NCBI GenBank assembly: GCA_039619475.1
Contig: CM077116.1
Location: 30,763,183 to 30,827,182 of the forward strand
Source of the DNA: Icerya purchasi
Lineage: Eukaryota; Arthropoda; Insecta; Hemiptera; Monophlebidae
Direction of reading: 5' to 3'
DNA length: 64,000 nucleotides
Of the stretch, positions 60,156-64,000 are shown in pieces (positions within the stretch are counted from its first letter, which is position 1; each line of letters starts with the position of its first letter). The position numbers and the translations under genes are program-made. The notes under the pieces were generated by a model, which had not been told where the DNA came from, searched no databases, and worked only from the letters and a program-made list of their open reading frames with translations.

Positions 60156-62699
60156 AATTAGTGTTATTGGCCAATATTGACTTAAAGGGGTTATGAAGCA
60201 ATGCAGCGGTGTTAGTATGTAAGAAGTATTGTCCGAGCATATAGTTTTGTAAGCAAAAGGGAGCATGCTATTAGACGGAAAATAACATTTAAAGGCATAA
60301 TTATGCGATCTGGAAAAATGCTCGATTCTTTTATTTATAATTGAGAAATCCTTGAGTGCCATTTGACAGCTACTAAGGTTCGGTATTTAGTTTAATAGCT
60401 CTCGGCCATGTGGACGGAGATAATCAAAGTTGTTCTACTTTTTTGATAAGTATATCTGAAAAAATGTATGTATAAGAAGTATAGAGACTAAGAATTTTAT
60501 GTTCGTAGGGGTGAACAGAATTGCTATGTCAGCTAGATCTATTCGCTCATTCTTCGGATACTCGAGAACGTTACACCACGAGTTAGCTTAAAGAGCTGTC
60601 TTGCACTATGTTTTATTTTGGTAGCTAAACAATTAGTATTAGAAAAGTTGAGGAGAAACTTGATTGCCGACAACGAATCCGTAACGAAAGGAGCGTTATG
60701 TAATGGAGCTTCATCTGGTATTAAAGTTACGAGGAATAAGAGGGTGCTACACATCTCGACTTACCGGATTGTGCAAAAGTCACTCGTACGGATTGCATGG
60801 ACTTCACCGTTGATTTTATAGGGTCGTGCAGTAGGAGAGGATCTGCTTTGTAGATTCGCCTTGACTCTGTCTGAGTACAATTGAATGGAATTATTTTTTC
60901 TATATTACAATCTGAGAATATTGGTAAAACTCGCGACTGGATTTGTATGATTTATCTAAGGACACATTGGCCGATACTGCGCCGTTTTCTCAAGGAATCT
61001 TCGTACGGTGGGCAACCCTTCTGTAGATTTAAATTTATACGAATATCTATCAGAAGGGAGATCACTCTTGGTAATGGATCATTATGGTGGGATGGACAAA
61101 AATATGGATAATTTGTAGTAAAAGGTTTATGAACTTTTGAAAAGTCTCTGCTAAAATACAAGTATTCAGCGAGGGGAATGTCTGGTGCGCCCCGGGAATT
61201 ATCGTGGGTAGGATTTAGTGATTTGCTGGCTGAGAAATACGTTTTGCATCCATGTCCTTATTTACTAAGGATTATTGATTTATGGGTTGTAAATAATAAT
61301 TTAGAATTAATGTAACATTATCGATTAATATCATGTTTATTGACTTCTGTTTATTATAATTTTGTAATCAAGAAATTAAAAGTAACTATTTATTTCTATG
61401 TGTACATTTTATCGCTCTCATAAATTCCAGTGTATTTTGTTTTCTCCGCTGCTTCATATAAAACCGATATTATTTTTTCGCAGTGTTCCCTTTATTCGTT
61501 TTAGAAGATGAATTAATAATAACGCGCAAAACTTTAAAAGTGCAATTATATTCTAATAAAATATTAAAATATACCGACTAGTTTCGGGTATTTTTTATAA
61601 TCTTAATATTGTTGCCACAATTATGTTTTAAATAACTGAAATTAGTGGTCATTTTTTGATACTTTATTATAATTGTATTTTTAATACGTATGTTTTATTA
61701 TTTTATCAGTACTCAAGGTTAATTATTTCTTCTTTATTATATAAACTTACAATTTTTTAAGAAATTGTTTGCTGCTTTTTTCTTTGTGCCATATTCTATA
61801 CAACGGTAATACTAATATCCGTTATTTTTTGCGGTATCGTTGCTTTTGAAAAATTTGACTAGAACTTGTCATTTTAAAAAAGTATAAGTCTAATTATTAA
61901 TGGAATTATTGATTTTTATTGAAACCGATTTCTAAAATTATTTCTAAATTATGCTTTACATTTTTAGAATTATTCGACCTATTTTCAGTTATACTTCTGT
62001 TTTTGTTTTTTAGATCTGTAATTTTTCACTATTTCATTGTATGAATGGTTTATAACTTTTGTGAGATGTTTCATTTTTATCGTTTATTCTTCTGTAGGCA
62101 ATTTGTTCGAATTAAGATGTTATTTTCCTGTGCAATTGTATCTTCGTTATTCGCGCATTATACTACTTATCATGTAATCGAAAGGACCTATTTCTATAAC
62201 GCGCCAGTAACTGTGAGCAAAAGTGTACTGTACGATACAAGAAGTTCGCCATAAATAATTTCGTTAGAAACCTTCAGCGAATGTGATTTTAATTCAACCT
62301 CATTTTTGTTTTAAAGAAAACGAAATGTAATTGTCGTTTTAAAACATAGAAAAAACAGCAAAACCTTATACGGACGTATCGCATTATTTTACATTATCAA
62401 GTCGTCGCAAATATTTACTTTAATAAGTAAAATAATAATTTTACGTTTAAAATTAAATTAAAATTACAGTTAAAAACTCATTTTCTGTATGTTTAAAATA
62501 AGCGCGATTAATACATCCTTTCTTAAAATGCGAGAAAATTTCTTGTTCATATAAATATTTCGGACGAAGAACACGACCACTGAGAAAATTAAATTGTGAA
62601 ATTTTAAATTTCTTTAATTTTACTTTCCATTGTGTTCTTTGTTTGTGTCATATCTTAAATGCAATTGAAATCATTTAAGAAAAAAGTGTAGGGACCAAA
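60156..62699. other. 3' flank of the 58473 gene
   Basis: The part 60156-61260 is visibly less AT-rich than its surroundings, with several short frames on both strands but no motif. It could be a 3' UTR, an old repeat or lost exons. An ATTAAA at about 61375 is a possible polyadenylation signal. Beyond that the sequence is AT-rich. Confidence 0.4.
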
Positions 62700-63040
62700 A
62701 ATAATTGAAATGTATGTTACAATTACATAATTACAAGTGGAAGTTTTGGTTTTCTTATTTAAAAAAAAAAAAGAAGAATCTAATTTTCTTTCGCATACTA
62801 TTCTGTACTAACTGGCTTTCTACAAATTTTTGCGATCGGTTTAAATTGTTTTTAAAAATCTCGGAATTCGTATTTGCATCCAAAAATTAAGACATTTTTT
62901 TTAACCAAAAAAAGTTTCTACGAAATTTGGCACACTTAGATTTATTGTTATCCTCTTGTTTATCCGTTACTTCTCATTGTTGTTCATTTTGATGTTTTCT
63001 CGTAAAATTCCTCAACAATTTCATTGTCAATTACAAAACA
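62700..63040 (+). repeat. Unclassified interspersed repeat, copy 2
   Basis: This matches blocks of 31990-32460 in the same order, ending with TTCATTTTGATGTTTTC and CAATTTCATTGTC. It lacks about 100 bases present in the other copy. The family is unknown. Confidence 0.6.
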
Positions 63041-64000
63041 ACAGCAGTCGTAATATCTTCGGCAATGTTAAGGTATTTGTTTAATTGACGGAATTGCCAG
63101 GTCATCTCGGTCTGATTTCATAGAAAGCAGTTTTTTTATGTTATTTCGCGAAACATACAATTTTCATATTGAACGAACTTTTCCAATGTTCGTTTTCGTA
63201 TTTTCAGATAGCCCGAGAGCTGATCAGCATTTTTGGGTAGGTATTTGAGGCACTTCGAAAACTTGTTCAATACGTTCTTTGGTAATACCTAAATGCGAAA
63301 AGACAGACCTGACTGAAGAGTTAGGGGACTTAAGCGACCCTTAAATTTTTAAAGAAGGAAAAATTTTTTTGCAAAAAATGTTCTTGAGGTACTTTGGAAT
63401 TTTAACGTGTTAAAATTTAATATTTAAAGAGTTAAAAAATCAAAAAGCCAGATCATTTACTCGGAGAAAAAGTGTTGCCAGGTGCTTGCAAAATTATGTT
63501 TTTAAAAATCGAAAAAACTGGCATTTTAAGAATTGACATTTTTAACATGTAGAAAATAATTTAATTTGAGACATAAGATTATTACTGCATATAATGTATA
63601 ATAATGGTCTAAAAAATGCGAAGGAACCAACAATTAAATACCAAAAATACAAACACCGCTGCGACTCATCGTACTCTAAAAAAAAAAAAATAAATAAATA
63701 AATTAATAATATAGTCTTTTACGATATGCATCGATATTTGGTGACGTCACAACTTCTGAAAAAATCGAATCATTGTGTGATGCATGTTCTCAGCGAAATT
63801 ATCTACGGCGAATGTTTCACTGATATGAAAGGATTACTTTTGGAATAGTCACGGTTGTACAGTTTCCGCGACTGTTGTGCTGCTGATGAAATGATATTGT
63901 GATGCTAACGAAAAAAAGAGTATTTGTTGTTTATTATTGTTTATAGCATTTTCAGTTTAAACGTTTTTTTTTTTGTTTTTTTTTTTCCCCCATTTTAATA
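63041..64000. other. AT-rich end of window
   Basis: No gene or assignable element. It contains poly-A and poly-T runs and no open frame with motifs. Confidence 0.5.

Overview
This window is AT-rich nuclear DNA from an arthropod, most probably an insect. The evidence is intron-split genes with GT-AG junctions that keep frame, long introns, many (TA)n and homopolymer tracts, and a repeat load of mariner, Tc1, hAT-like, Harbinger-like, Jockey/R1-like LINE and tRNA-derived SINE copies. I see no bacterial-style operon, no rRNA gene, no CRISPR array and no convincing functional tRNA gene.

Three host genes can be assembled by hand. (1) On the + strand, six exons from 20423 to 28795 encode the last 334 residues of a protein that starts inside what looks like the end of a PH domain and continues into a coiled-coil tail; I read it as the C-terminal part of a RhoGEF2 (ARHGEF11/12-type) Rho exchange factor. 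Two upstream exon-like ORFs (3457-3659 and 6908-7029) both end in the codon phase this gene's first visible exon needs, so they may be alternative first exons. (2) On the - strand, four exons from 52074 down to 48511 encode a 352-residue Aven-like cell-death regulator. (3) On the + strand, six small exons from 58473 to 60155 encode a 162-residue protein with weak HAX1-like features.

The rest is mostly intron, intergenic DNA and mobile elements. Region 1-1250 holds two different tRNA-derived SINEs separated by (TA)n. Region 3.4-20.4 kb is intron-like, with the two candidate first exons and a hAT-like element at about 18-19.2 kb. A decayed Jockey-type LINE lies antisense in the last RhoGEF intron. 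Region 33.5-45.5 kb is a transposon-rich block: a SINE composite, a hAT-like MITE, a deleted Tc1/mariner-superfamily element that keeps an in-frame ORF, an apparently complete Tc1-like element with IR/DR-style ends, and a complete mariner inserted into an older mauritiana-type mariner. Region 45.7-46.8 kb has a LINE tail interrupted by a SINE with a 9-bp target duplication. Region 49.5-50.0 kb is a LINE fragment inside the large Aven intron. Region 53.1-54.0 kb is a Harbinger-like MITE that itself contains a hAT-like MITE. Region 54.1-57.3 kb has another decayed LINE and a hAT-like MITE.

The host genes do not form an obvious functional unit. The strongest novelty is in the transposon history (nested insertions, an in-frame deletion derivative, two possibly autonomous elements) and in the phase-matched alternative first exons. 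All gene names rest on motif recognition by eye; no database search was run.
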